Of a DNA stretch of 64,000 nucleotides, positions 22,086 to 33,316 are shown one piece after another. Under the pieces are notes generated by a model. The model saw only the letters and a program-made list of their open reading frames with translations, made no database searches and was not told the DNA's origin. The position numbers and the translations under genes are program-made. The first letter of the stretch is position 1. Every line of letters begins with the position of its first letter. This DNA comes from Stentor coeruleus (Eukaryota; Ciliophora; Heterotrichea; Heterotrichida; Stentoridae), in the NCBI GenBank assembly GCA_001970955.1, contig MPUH01000071.1, positions 57,003 to 121,002 on the forward strand, in the 5' to 3' direction.

Positions 22086-23264
22086 ATGTTTATACCTTTA
22101 TTACGGAGTTTTCAAAGTTCTAGAAGGCTCTTTTACAAAAAGGACTACTACTCCATACTAGGTATTTCCAGATCGGCATCCGAATCTGAGATCAAAAAAG
22201 CATATTTTTCTCTGGCTAAAAAATATCACCCAGATGTCAACAAAAATCCAGACGCTAAAGAAAAATTCGCTGAAATCAACTTAGCTTACGAAACTTTAGG
22301 GGAACTTGAAAAACGTAGAGCCTATGATTCAACTGGTATGACAGCTGATGAACAAGATCAAGCTAAAAACTCAGGATTCAACCCTTCATCAAATTTCAAC
22401 CCATTCACAAATTTCACAGCCTCAGAGTTTAATTTTAAAGACATTTTCAATGAATTCGATAGTTTTTTCACAGGCCACGAAGACCATGAAACAATAAATT
22501 TTAAAGGTGATGATATATTTTTAGTTCTTGAAATATCATTTATTGAAGCAGTAAAAGGGACACAAAAAAATATCAAATTTGAAAGAAAATCATTATGTTC
22601 AACTTGTAATGGGACAAAAATAAAACCTGGGACAAATCCGATAAAATGCTCAAGTTGTGGGGGAAAAGGACATATACAGATGCAAATGGGTCCGATTTTA
22701 ATGCAGACAATATGTAATAAGTGTAAAGGAAAAGGGAGTATTTTTAAAACTCATTGTATAAGTTGTAGAGGAATTGGGATGGAGAATAAAGATTGTGATG
22801 AAGTTGTTAATATACCACCAGGAATTGATAATGGGCAGAGTTTAAGAATGGTGAAAAAAGGACATAATGCAAGTGGAATGCAAGGTGATTTGTTGGTGAA
22901 AATTGTTATAGCTCAACATCCAATTTTTCATCGTGAAGGTCAAGATATTCATTCAGATGTTTTTATTACTATCCCCCAAGCTGCGCTTGGGGCTTTTTTA
23001 GAAGTAGAAACTATACATGGGAAGACTAAAGTTAATGTTGAACCTGGAATGAACTCTGGTGATCAAAAAAGAATTCCTGGATTTGGAATTCAATATTTGC
23101 CACCAAATCAAAACAAACGTGGAGACCATGTTATAACATTCAAAATAAAAGTACCTAAAAAACTAACTGATGAACAAAAAAAGCTTTATGAACAATTAGC
23201 ACAAATAGAATATAACAATATTTCTGACCATAACCCTAACAAATTTAAAACCTTTTATAAATAA
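22086..23264 (+). CDS. Mitochondrial DnaJ (type I Hsp40, Tid1/DNAJA3-like)
   Basis: Co-chaperone that stimulates mitochondrial Hsp70. A basic leader ([16 protein letters not shown]) fits a mitochondrial presequence. The J domain (about 19-84) carries the HPD motif at 48-50. A Gly/Phe/Asn-rich linker follows, then a zinc-finger domain with four C-x2-C-x-G type repeats ([30 protein letters not shown]; about 178-245), and the C-terminal substrate-binding domain ('[15 protein letters not shown]', 'GDLLVKI'). Length of 392 residues is typical. No intron. Stop is TAA. Confidence 0.93.
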   Translation: MFIPLLRSFQSSRRLFYKKDYYSILGISRSASESEIKKAYFSLAKKYHPDVNKNPDAKEKFAEINLAYETLGELEKRRAYDSTGMTADEQDQAKNSGFNPSSNFNPFTNFTASEFNFKDIFNEFDSFFTGHEDHETINFKGDDIFLVLEISFIEAVKGTQKNIKFERKSLCSTCNGTKIKPGTNPIKCSSCGGKGHIQMQMGPILMQTICNKCKGKGSIFKTHCISCRGIGMENKDCDEVVNIPPGIDNGQSLRMVKKGHNASGMQGDLLVKIVIAQHPIFHREGQDIHSDVFITIPQAALGAFLEVETIHGKTKVNVEPGMNSGDQKRIPGFGIQYLPPNQNKRGDHVITFKIKVPKKLTDEQKKLYEQLAQIEYNNISDHNPNKFKTFYK

Positions 23265-23354
23265 AAATATCCTTTATCCTGTACTTCGAACTACCCTAAA
23301 CATCAAACTTCCATAAAACCCCTACAAAATTAATTAATCCAATGGTAATAAAAT

Positions 23355-24380
23355 ATGTTTAAAATCCTATCAAGAACTTTCACTCAGCATATGAAAGAGC
23401 CAGTCCGAGTGGTTGTAACTGGAGGTTCAGGACAAATCGCATACAGTTTGCTTTTCAGAATCGCAAGTGGAAGCCTTCTAGGTGAGCATCAGCCAGTTAT
23501 TCTACAAATATACGATCTTCCTCATATGCAATCTGCCTTAAAAGGTGTAGTTATGGAGATTTCAGATGGAGCATTTCCATTAGTCCATGAGATAATAGCT
23601 AGTGATACTCCATCAACAGTATACGCCGATGCAGACTATGCGTTTTTAGTTGGAGCCAAACCCAGGGGTCCAGGTATGGAACGTGGTGACCTTCTCAAAC
23701 AAAACGGGGAAATTTTCGTCAAAGTTGGCCAAGACCTTGACAAATTCGCTAAAAAAACCGTTAAAGTACTTGCAGTTGGTAACCCAGTCAATACAAATGC
23801 TCTTATTGCTATGTCTAATGCTCCAAGTATCCCAAAAGAAAACTTCACAGCTATGACCCGTCTTGACCATAACCGTGCCCTTTGTCAACTTGCCACATAT
23901 CTTAATACTGAAGTTCATAATATAGAAAAATTAGTTATTTGGGGTAATCATAGCCCAACTATGTTTCCTGATTTAACTTATACAACTTTACATAATCAGA
24001 AAATCAAAACTAAAATCGACCATATTTGGTATGAAAAAGAATTTATTCCTACTGTACAACAAAGAGGTACTGCTATTATTGCTGCTAGGAAAGCATCATC
24101 TGCTGCTTCAGCTGCTAGTGCCGCTGTAGATCATGTTAGAGATTGGGCACTTGGGTCTAATGGACAATGGGTTAGTATGGCTGTACCTAGTGATTTGTAT
24201 AATGGGGAATATGGAATACCTATTGGGCTTATATTTTCATACCCTATAGTTTGTGCAAATGGGTCTTATCAGTTAGTCAAAGATTTGAAAATCGACGAGT
24301 TTCAACATAATAAGCTGAGAATAACAGTTAATGAGCTTTTGAAAGAAAAAGAAGCAGTTGTTGATTTAATAAGAAAATAA
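23355..24380 (+). CDS. MDH1: Malate dehydrogenase, cytosolic (MDH1) type with possible targeting leader
   Basis: NAD-dependent interconversion of malate and oxaloacetate. The core matches eukaryotic cytosolic MDH: NAD-binding '[16 protein letters not shown]' near 21-36, '[10 protein letters not shown]' near 142, '[12 protein letters not shown]' near 168 with the substrate-binding arginines, and '[11 protein letters not shown]' with the catalytic His. The sequence begins with [12 protein letters not shown] before a second Met (codon 13, at 23391) that coincides with the normal MDH1 start, so the upstream 12 residues look like an added leader. No intron. Stop is TAA. The family is secure; dual localisation is inferred. 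Confidence 0.95.
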   Translation: MFKILSRTFTQHMKEPVRVVVTGGSGQIAYSLLFRIASGSLLGEHQPVILQIYDLPHMQSALKGVVMEISDGAFPLVHEIIASDTPSTVYADADYAFLVGAKPRGPGMERGDLLKQNGEIFVKVGQDLDKFAKKTVKVLAVGNPVNTNALIAMSNAPSIPKENFTAMTRLDHNRALCQLATYLNTEVHNIEKLVIWGNHSPTMFPDLTYTTLHNQKIKTKIDHIWYEKEFIPTVQQRGTAIIAARKASSAASAASAAVDHVRDWALGSNGQWVSMAVPSDLYNGEYGIPIGLIFSYPIVCANGSYQLVKDLKIDEFQHNKLRITVNELLKEKEAVVDLIRK

Positions 24381-24428
24381 AACCTAAGTATAGGTTTTTA
24401 GATAGGAAATAATTAGAAATTAAGTTTT

Positions 24429-25256
24429 TTACATTAGATTTAGCCATGGGTGTGTTAAAGCTTCTGTAGCTGATGGTCTGAGTTTCTGGTTTTTATTCAT
24501 AAGATACCTAAGGAAATTCTCTTCAGGTTCTTCAACTCCATGCCAGTCTATTTCTTGGTCTGAAATCCTCTCAAACAGATCTTCAAAACTTTCTCCATGA
24601 AACGGCAGCCTGCTTGTTAAAGCGAAAAAAAGCACGACTCCTAAGCTCCAAATATCGCATTTTGTATTATAAACCCCTGCTATTATCTCTGGGGATATAT
24701 AATAAGGTGTACCAACCATTGTGAATTTGTTTGTCCCATTCATTAGTCGAGCTAATCCAAAATCTGCGATTTTCACATTGTCTTCAGTAAAAAGAATGTT
24801 TTCTGGTTTGACATCACGATGACATATTTTTTTGCTATGTAGATAATCTAAAGCTTCTAAAAGTTTTTTGGCTATTATTTTAACTTCTTGTATTGAAACT
24901 GGTCCATCTAATTTTACACGTTCTTTAAGACTTCCTTTTGAACAAAGTTCCATAGTTAAGTATAAATTAAATTCTCCTTCATAAATTTCATAGACTTGGA
25001 CAATATTTGAATGTTTTATGCTTTTTACTATACTGATTTCCCTTTTGATCATTTTTGGTTCGTTTTTTATATAGGAAAAGTTCACGCATTTTACAGCGAC
25101 TTTGGAACCGTCTGAACCTGTTGCGACTCGTACTTCACTGAATTGGCCTATACCTAAAAGAGACCCAAGGGTGAAAGTGTTTTCGAATTCTGAGAGAGGC
25201 TTGCTTTCGAAAGAAGAGTCTTGTGCTGATTTTGTACAGATTAAAATATTCCCCAT
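24429..25256 (-). CDS. CAMK-like Ser/Thr kinase with predicted N-terminal lipid anchor
   Basis: A 275-residue single-domain kinase. The N-terminus MGNILICTKS has Gly2 and Cys7 as candidate N-myristoylation and palmitoylation sites, suggesting membrane attachment. Kinase motifs are the glycine loop GIGQFS (35-40), Lys56, HRDVKPEN (146-153), DFG (165-167) and GTPYYISPE (182-190). All catalytic residues are present. The sequence resembles CDPK/CAMK kinases but there is no EF-hand or autoinhibitory extension, since the protein ends right after the kinase fold. The 3' end lies 48 nt from the convergent MDH gene. Confidence 0.88.
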   Translation of the reverse strand: MGNILICTKSAQDSSFESKPLSEFENTFTLGSLLGIGQFSEVRVATGSDGSKVAVKCVNFSYIKNEPKMIKREISIVKSIKHSNIVQVYEIYEGEFNLYLTMELCSKGSLKERVKLDGPVSIQEVKIIAKKLLEALDYLHSKKICHRDVKPENILFTEDNVKIADFGLARLMNGTNKFTMVGTPYYISPEIIAGVYNTKCDIWSLGVVLFFALTSRLPFHGESFEDLFERISDQEIDWHGVEEPEENFLRYLMNKNQKLRPSATEALTHPWLNLM

Positions 25257-25462
25257 GCTAATTTTTAGAATAAGAGAATATGGGATTTTTTATGAAGTAA
25301 TAGGTTTAATTAGTTGTGGAGAATTTTTGATTTAGGGTGTTAGGGGATAATGGAAATTTTTATATAAAAAGATTGAGTTTTTATGATCTAAAAGAAATAA
25401 TTAGGAATATGTATAGAGAATATAGATTGGATTTATTAAAGGAATAGTGGATATTGATAGGT

Positions 25463-26074
25463 TTATTCAGGAATTTGTGCTATCGAATTGACTTGTGATA
25501 GAAATTGCTTTGGGTACTTCATGTAAGGGCTATTAAATTTGTTTTCAACAGGAGGTTTATTCTCAGGTGTTATAGTAAATTCATTTTTGATCATTTCAGC
25601 ACGTGTTGATAATGGTTTCAAGTATCTATCACTATTGATTTTCTTCATAGCTTTGATTTGATAGCTTTCTTCATCACTATGGGGTTTAGAGTCTAAAGAA
25701 AAGCAATGAGAAGGGATTCGTAAGTCGGAGAAATTTGAAATAGGGACTTTGATCGAATCAAAAAGATTCCAAATTTGCTGGACGGACTTTGGTTTTTCTT
25801 GTGCTTTATTTGATGAACTTTCATCAATTAGATCTTTTATTGACAAATTAGATATTGCCAAATTATTAGACGACTCTTTTTTAAGCACAGCAACATAATG
25901 AGGAATATGAATTAGCACTTCAGTAGGGCATCCAACTCTTAAAAAATTCGGAGTTCTTCCTTTAAGCTCTGGAAGCTTTTTTTTTGGTCTTTGAACTTTC
26001 TGTTTTTGCATACTTTTCGGTGATGCCATAGACAAGTTCTCATATATAGAAAAACGTGATTGATTTTTCCGCAT
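25463..26074 (-). CDS. Unknown basic protein
   Basis: 203 residues from ATG 26074 to TAA. The frame is open further upstream but only with a non-ATG start, so I take the first ATG; a Met 15 codons further on is an alternative. The sequence has a Lys/Pro-rich N-terminus ('KQKVQRPKKKLPELKGR'), an otherwise hydrophilic body and no recognised domain. It begins 39 nt after the stop of the leftward WD40-channel gene. Confidence 0.6.
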   Translation of the reverse strand: MRKNQSRFSIYENLSMASPKSMQKQKVQRPKKKLPELKGRTPNFLRVGCPTEVLIHIPHYVAVLKKESSNNLAISNLSIKDLIDESSSNKAQEKPKSVQQIWNLFDSIKVPISNFSDLRIPSHCFSLDSKPHSDEESYQIKAMKKINSDRYLKPLSTRAEMIKNEFTITPENKPPVENKFNSPYMKYPKQFLSQVNSIAQIPE

Positions 26075-26113
26075 ATTATAAATTATAATTTTTTTTAATA
26101 TTAAAGTAATCAA

Positions 26114-29100
26114 TTAGAACGTCTGCGTATTTCTCCTCTTATCTCTTTTCATTTGTTTTTTAATTTCCAAAACTGTGCTATTCGTATCGTTAATAATCAT
26201 AAAAATATGCTCTTTCCAATCTTTATACTTCCTCATAACTTCATCTTCCTCTTTTTTAAAACCTTTAAATATTTTTTTAACTCTTTTAAAATCTTTTTTC
26301 CCTTTAGGCTTAACTTCATCACAAACCTGAAGATACTCTCTAGTTTTATTATCTCTTTTCCAAATCATAATCAATTCAATTTTTAATATAAGCAATATCC
26401 AATAAACTTCAATACTTTCCCAATGTTTATCTTTAACTAAAGTAACCCCAGTCATAAACAATAATCCAGCTATAAGTAAAAACCCATCTTTAACTTCATC
26501 TTCAACAGATCTTTGATTGAATTCTATGAATTTTACCCCAAAGATTGTATAAATAACTGATACTCCAATTATAACATAAAAACACACAACGATAATTCGA
26601 ATAGCTTCACCAAGGATAACCCATAAATATTCAAGGATTTTTCGTGTACTTTCCCATAAATCTAGATATTTTATCCCATACATCGCACTTAGTATTATAA
26701 ATATTGATAAAAAGATGTGATTTTCGATATGGAAAATATACCAGATAAAAATAGAAATTAGTTTTAGTATACATAATAAACTCCAATAGTTTAAAATGCT
26801 TGTGCTAAAAAAAATCTCAACGCATGACAATACCGAACCTATGCAAAAAGCAAAAAATCGAGCTTTTGTAGACTCTTTTGATAATAACAAACTATAGAGT
26901 ACACAGAAATAATAACAAATATATAGCAAAAGCTCAGAATAAATCGCCCATTTTAATATACCCCATTTGTAGCTTATAAATGCCTTAACAAACTCAGTTT
27001 TGAACACTTTTCTATCTTTACATTTGCTTAAACTAAACAAATATTTTATACTCCTTTCACTTCCAGGTGATAAATACAAAGTTATAGCGCTCTGACTAAA
27101 TCTTGCTAATTTATAATTTTGTATTTTTTTATCATCATTTTTCCATTCTTTGACATAAATATTTGGTAACTGTGAAGCTCTAGTTTGTGGAAGTTTATTT
27201 ATATTCCATTGTATTTTAGTTTTATCACAAGATGTAATCATTAATAGTTTATATATTTTAGATAAAACAGAAGTGTCAAATCGATGTAAATTGTTAAGAG
27301 TATGTACTGAGAGTATAGATAAAAGATGAGGATTTTGGCTTTGTTGTTCCCATATAGCTAATATTATAGCTTCAATACAGCTTTTATGATTCATTTCAAT
27401 AGAAATTGTCATAGGATTAGAGTAACAGACTGAGTTAAGTAAAGGTGCACCATTAGATATCGCTGAAAATAAATGTTGAGGTAGGTCGAAATATGCATAA
27501 AAGTGTAAAGCATTAAGTCTATATGGGAACACAATAAACTTATCCATCTGTGGGTTATGTTTTGGTTCATGACCCATAAGTAAACTTCTTATATAATCAT
27601 AAAACTGATAAGTCCCAGTTTCATTTTTCCCCCAAACTTCGATATTTTTACACAAAAACGGGTTTTCAATCCACAGCGACCCCTCTTCCATACCTAAACC
27701 TATATAAATCCTCTTATCTCTCCCTATACCTTGTTCATAAATCCTAAAACAACTCAAATCATTTTCAGTATCCTTATCAAACATAAGACAATACTGTTGT
27801 AAATCCCAACAATGTATAGAATTCTTCATGCCAATAAACAGTTTATTATGCTTAGGTGTACAAAGAGCTACAACTCTTTCAGGTAAATCTTTTATACACA
27901 AAATCATAGTCTCTATTTCCCATATCCAAATCCTCACAGTTCTATCCCAACTACCTGATGCTAATCTACAAGAATCAATTCTCACAACTGCTGATACAGC
28001 AGCAGTATGTCCAAAAAGTATTGATATTTTCTTAAGTTTTCTAAAATTCCATAATATAACTTTTTTATCTGCACTTGCTGAAGCGACAATATAATCATTT
28101 AAACTTGCTAATGAATATATAAAACCTGTATGGCCCATAAGTTCACCATGTTTTCTCATTGAGATTCTATCCCAAACAGTTATATTAAAACTTTCTCCAC
28201 CGACTATGATTAAATCTTCTTTTTCGCTTTGGGTCATACATAAAGGTTTAAATGCATTTTCAGATTCAGTTTTTTGGGAAAGTCTAATAAATTTGCTTTC
28301 TTCATTATCTCCACTTTTAGAAGTCATTATAACCCCGTTGAATGGGAAGTTGAAATCTTCAGCGTTTTTGAATAGGGATAAGTTTGGGAACCTGACAAAA
28401 GATAAAACCGAGTCTGTGCCGAATGTGTAGATTATGCTTTGATCTTTACTTGTGGATATTGATAATATGCTTGATTTGTGGATACTGATTTTTAAATGGT
28501 TGTTGGAGTATCTGTTAAAAAAACCAAGCTCACCTGTTTCAAGTCCAGAAATGACGTATTTTTCATCAACACTTAATATAGAAGAATAACAAAGACAGCC
28601 TGTGTGTATGTCGTTTATAAGGCTAAGGGTATCTTTTTCAATGATTTTTATGCTATCGCTCATACCTAATATAATTAGATGTCCAGATGATGAGAAATCT
28701 ATATAAGCATCGATTANATATAGAAGAATAACAAAGACAGCCTGTGTGTATGTCGTTTATAAGGCTAAGGGTATCTTTTTCAATGATTTTTATACTATCG
28801 CTCATACCTAATATAATTAGATGTCCAGATGATGAGAAATCTATATAAGCATCGATTATAAATTTGAAAGGTCTTTCTAAGAGAAGATTGAAATCTAAAG
28901 ANATAAATTTGAAAGGTCTTTCTAAGAGAAGATTGAAATCTAAAGAAAAAAGGGATAGTTTTTTGTCGAAGGAACCTGTGACTATTTGATTGTCTGGGGA
29001 GATGTTCATACAGATTATATTCCGGTTATGATGAATTGTAGTATATGATGATAGGGTGTTAAAGTTCCATCTAATTATATCACCATTCCAAAAACGAGCA

Positions 29101-29678
29101 TAAAGGTAGTTTTCGTCTGGAGATAGACTAAGACGTCCTATACCCCCAATATCAGAAGTACAAAGGTCGATAATTTTTTTTATGGTCATGTTGTGGATGT
29201 TTACAAGATAAATAACTGGCCTATCACGCTCTTTAGCAATTCCTAATGTATCATTTTTGCAAACAAGTACCGCAGCAAGTGGTTTGTTACATAAAACAGT
29301 TTCAACAAATCTTGAATTAAACAAGTTCAGCATTATAAACGCCCCTTCTAAAGTTACAGCAACTACACTGCTTTCATCTTTCAGTATTTTCACATCACTA
29401 AAACTATATGGACTTTTTATGGTCTTAGGGTATAATTCATTAATCACATTAGCAAATTCGCTTATTTCTTCATAAACACTTTTACAGCTTTTTGAAGATA
29501 TAATAAGCGAAGGGGATAGTACTTTAGGACTAACTATATGAGATCTTGGCATAAAATCCAAGTCCAAACTATCCATCTCTGTATTGATAAAATCAAAATC
29601 AGTATTCGAATGAGGATTGATTGAGCTTTCAATACCCATATCACCTAGCTTTATGCTAATAAGCTGATCATTTATCAT
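26114..29678 (-). CDS. WD40-repeat protein fused to a TRP-like multi-pass channel domain
   Basis: This appears as two overlapping ORFs only because of two unmerged duplications (N at 28717 and 28902). Collapsing them removes 142 and 45 nt and leaves 3378 nt, a single frame of 1125 residues. The N-terminal half contains many WD40 blades (for example 'IVASASADKKVILWNFRKL', 'LASGSWDRTVRIWIWE'). A helical linker follows. The C-terminal part (roughly 850-1090) has about six hydrophobic segments, with a short amphipathic stretch before the last one ('VKDGFLLIAGLLFMTG') that could be a pore helix, then a cationic cytoplasmic tail. The pattern resembles TRP-type channels in which WD40 blades take the place of ankyrin repeats. 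Channel function is inferred from topology, not from a diagnostic selectivity filter. TAA stop. Confidence 0.75.
28576..28858. repeat. Assembly duplicate around N28717 (141 bp, one mismatch)
   Basis: 28576-28716 and 28718-28858 are the same sequence apart from one G/A difference ('ttttatgctat' versus 'ttttatactat'). The offset of 142 nt breaks the reading frame of the WD40-channel gene. It looks like two contig ends placed side by side with a one-base gap. Confidence 0.92.
28858..28946. repeat. Assembly duplicate around N28902 (44 bp, identical)
   Basis: 28858-28901 and 28903-28946 are identical. The 45-nt offset keeps frame and produces a duplicated peptide in the WD40-channel gene. Confidence 0.92.
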
Positions 29679-30198
29679 TATATATGAATATAGTATTTAA
29701 TTTATAATTTGAAATTTGAAACATTTTTAAAGTTCAGTCTGTTTTAACAACTTTTTAGCATCTGCTCTTTTGATCTCTAGAAATTTTATTTCAGGACTTG
29801 GATTTTTTTTCTTTATTTTTAAGGATATTTACTGTGGATTTATCTTTTTGTTGCCTGCTATCTAGTTTTTCCAAAAGCTTCCATCTGTTTCAATAGTTTT
29901 AGTATTTTTTTTCTATTGATTATCATAAAAATGTATCCTCTGATCCAAGCCGCCTGTACATATAAGTATATGATTTACAATAAAAATTACTTAGCCTATA
30001 TAAAATCACTTATTTCAAACACAAACTAAAATTATAAAACCCCCAAACTCTCAACACAATCCTAAAAACTACCAATAAATCAAAATCTTCCTATCAAACC
30101 TTCATCCAAAACCTCAACCCTCAAACCCGCCACACTCTTCCATTTCTCTCAAAGTGTTTCACCATAAAAAATCTAAATCAATCCCTAATCCATTTATA
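29679..30198. other. Divergent intergenic region, 520 nt
   Basis: No gene. From about 30010 to 30150 the plus strand is almost free of G and rich in A and C, just before the rightward CBS gene. Confidence 0.5.
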
Positions 30199-31158
30199 AT
30201 GAAATCCGGCTTCGAAGGCATGGAGGAAAACAAACAAAGTGTCAGAGCAAGTGTAAGCAAATTCTTAGAAACCGAGCTCCTATACGAAATGCTACCAAAC
30301 TCCGGACAAGTTTTAGTCTTAGAAAAAGGCTTATGTTTACTTGATGTTATCGAATTAAGTTTAAGTCATCGTCAAGAAGCAGCTATAGTATGGGATCCAT
30401 CAACAATGGATTTTATAGGTGTTGTTACAGATCGTGATATGTTAAATATCATAATATCTCAATACAATCAAGACGATATGGAATTAGAAGAATCACAAAT
30501 AGTAGCTCGTCTTAAAAACAAAACACTTGAAAGCTGGAGACAAGAAAACTCACAAAATGGTCTTTTATTTGTCACACCTGATGATAATTTGTTTATAGCA
30601 ACAAAGAAACTTAAAGAAAATAGACTTCATCGAATACCGATTATAGACCAAAAAGAAAATATGGTCCTTGGGATTTTGAGTATTGAAGCTGTGCTAAGAT
30701 TTTTTGTTGAAAATTATGTTGCGGATTCAAGTCTTTTTGATGTTAGTATGCAAGAGTTTAATATTGGAACTTCAGGGACTATTATAACAGCACCTTCGAA
30801 TTACAGTTTAATACAGGCACTTGGGGTTATGGCAAGTCACAAACTTTCTTCGTTACCATTGTTGGATGATTTAGGAAGAGTGGTTGGAGTGGTTTTTTTG
30901 TCTGATATACCACAGATTATTAGGTCAGGTCTTTATTTAAACCCACAGAGTGAAGTTTTATCTGTTGTTGAACAAGTTAATGAAAATGAGGATTGTGGGT
31001 TGTCTAGATTTGGTATACTGACTTCAGATGACACTCTGAAATCTATGATACAAAAACTCGCGGTTTCATCAGAGAGGAAAATTTATAGACTTGTTGATGG
31101 AAAGCTTGATATGATTATCACAGAGTCCGACTTATTCGGATATTTGATGGTTGAGTAA
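30199..31158 (+). CDS. CBS-domain protein, AMPK gamma-subunit-like
   Basis: 319 residues comprising four CBS motifs as two Bateman modules, the layout of the nucleotide-sensing gamma subunit of AMPK/SNF1. Recognisable CBS segments include 'AAIVWDPSTMDFIGVVTDRDMLNII', 'RLHRIPIIDQKENMVLGILSIEAVLRF', 'LSSLPLLDDLGRVVGVVFLSD' and a last degenerate one near the C-terminus. Start chosen at ATG 30199 (MKSGFEGM); the frame stays open upstream to at least 30154 but only non-ATG starts are available there. No catalytic domain. The gamma-subunit call is by architecture, and other CBS regulators are possible. Confidence 0.8.
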   Translation: MKSGFEGMEENKQSVRASVSKFLETELLYEMLPNSGQVLVLEKGLCLLDVIELSLSHRQEAAIVWDPSTMDFIGVVTDRDMLNIIISQYNQDDMELEESQIVARLKNKTLESWRQENSQNGLLFVTPDDNLFIATKKLKENRLHRIPIIDQKENMVLGILSIEAVLRFFVENYVADSSLFDVSMQEFNIGTSGTIITAPSNYSLIQALGVMASHKLSSLPLLDDLGRVVGVVFLSDIPQIIRSGLYLNPQSEVLSVVEQVNENEDCGLSRFGILTSDDTLKSMIQKLAVSSERKIYRLVDGKLDMIITESDLFGYLMVE

Positions 31159-31246
31159 AAAATATGAGTATAAGATATTAATTAGTGAATTTATTTATAA
31201 GTTATTGTTGAAAATATGCATTAGGATATGTTATAGTCATTAATAT

Positions 31247-33112
31247 ATGAGTTTTCTAGTTCAAACCAATGATGAATTCATAAAATTCCAACTGCGTTCG
31301 CTTTTAATAGACCCAAGTAAGAAAAAAGAAGTTAAAAAAAAACTTCGGAAGCTTGGGCTATATAGTATGAAGAAAGGGTTTTGCACTTATAGAGACTTTT
31401 TCGTTACCGAACTTGGAAACCATACTAAAACTCCTAAATCATTTCGTCAGAGCTCAATTGTCCATATAAAAAAACCAGATCACAAGAAGAACAATAAATC
31501 AGAGTTACCGTCTTTATCTCATATGAAAGTTTCAAAGAGTAAAGGAATTGTTAATACTGAATTTTTTCGCAGAGGTCAAACTGCAGTAGGAACAAGTGTC
31601 TTGTATATGCTTGTAAACAAAATTAACGTACTTTCAACACCAGAAAAGCTAAATGTAAGACTATTTAGCAGATATGAAAATGATTTAGATTTGCGTTTTG
31701 TCCCTGTTTATATCTCAAGTTTTCTTTCTGTTGCAGAAAATTTAAGCAAAATTTTAATTGGACAAAGCATGCCTTATAGTCAAGATATTAAAAAAATCAT
31801 ATCAAATGTTTATAATGTAGTTAGTACTATATCAGGAAATACACGAAAAGTTTTTGTAAGAAATAAAGACTTTAGGCTTATGACTTATATTTCAGCAAAA
31901 CCCTGGATAAATATTATTGCAGAACCTTTGAATAAATTTTTTTTTAAAAAATATTCTTTGTTGAATGAACAAACATTTGAAGATTTTATAGGAAACTATA
32001 TTTTTACTCATAATTTGATTAATCAGAAAAGACTTTGTTATGAACTTTATGATAAAGCTGGAATGCAGTATATAACGTCCAAACATGTTTTTGCGTTTTT
32101 TGAAAGCCCGATTTTCCCTTTTGTTAAAAGTGACTTATTTTCTATGATTAATTATTTATCTAATGATAGATATACTGAAGAAACAAATAAGCTAAGAAGG
32201 GCAAGTACAAGAATTATTCATAGTGAAATTTTTAAAACTATAGCTTCAGAGCCAAAAAAAATGACATACAAAGCTTTTGCAAAACTACACTTTGAACAAA
32301 AATTCCCTGATATGCTTTTAGCAGTAGCATATGCATTATTCGAAGATGCTGGGAGTAATTTTTTAACAAAATATTATACTATAGCTAAATACAAAGTAAC
32401 ATTCAATGGTGAATGTATAAATGTAGCCCGCCCAATAAACATCTGCAAAGATTATCTAAAAGTTGTTAAAGCCTATTATCAAATCATCAAGCCAGAAGTA
32501 AAATCATATAAACCCCGAAGCGAAAATTTTACAATAGAAATGCTAAAAGGTGCTGTGGTATCTTTTATGCTTGGCTGTAATGCTGAATATTTATGTGAAT
32601 ATCGTCAATTAGGAGCTACATCAACATCATTAAAAGAAGGTTCATTAGTTATCTTAGGTAAATCCTGTCCTGTTATTATGGAAAGAATTTTTTCACATAT
32701 AGTAATTCCTCATACACTAAAAATAACCTTATGGGAATTTTTAGATTATATTGAAGGATATTTTATTGTAAATTATATTTAGGAAGATGAAAAATATACT
32801 CGTTGTTTTGATCTTTATGATGCAGATGGTGATGGAAGTGTTTCTGTTATGGAAATGATTGGGCTTATGGACTCTGGGGATTTTGCTTTGACTGTAAGTT
32901 TAGAAGAAGAAGTTGCTAAACTAGCTGATTTGATGGAGAATAAAAGATTTATTACTCATTATGGTGGAGGGTTTATTGATAAAAATACATATCAAAATTT
33001 AGTTGCCCAGCCAGCTTTCCCGAGTTTTTTTAAAGAGAGGTTGATTTACAATTATAGAAATATGAATACATTGTATCAAAAAAGGTTTGAAATACTCATG
33101 GCGGAAAATTAG
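31247..33112 (+). CDS. EF-hand protein, unknown role, one 15-nt intron
   Basis: Exons 31247-32767 and 32783-33112 give 616 residues. Removing the 15-nt intron joins 'GYFI' to 'EDEKYTRCFDLYD' and creates a canonical EF-hand loop, D-A-D-G-D-G-S-V-S-V-M-E (about residues 521-532), which neither separate ORF would hold intact. This is good evidence that the intron is real. The large N-terminal part is helical with no membrane segment and no family I can name. One clear calcium site suggests calcium-responsive regulation. Confidence 0.85.
32768..32782 (+). other. 15-nt spliceosomal intron
   Basis: gtaaattatatttag. Phase 0. It contains the TAG that would otherwise end the ORF at 32782. Confidence 0.92.
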
Positions 33113-33316
33113 ATAGGATATTTTATGTCAAAAGTTAGAATATGTTTGTGAATTTTATTAGATGGGTTTATATTGGGAATTACTTAGAAATTTAATATAT
33201 TTGTTGTGGTTGTAGTTTGTAGATTTTATTTGTTTTAAATATGTTGATATTTATGCTTTTAATTATTGTGTTTGTTATTATAAGGATAATTATGATCATG
33301 AAAGTTTATCAATATA

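Noticed and set aside
30154-30198. GTG at 30154, and likewise GTG at 63972 and TTG at 26113 and 50441, as starts
   Set aside because: Non-ATG starts are not expected in this nuclear genome. ATG starts at 30199 and 26074, an intron-linked ATG at 50519, and an exon outside the window for 63972 explain these genes better.
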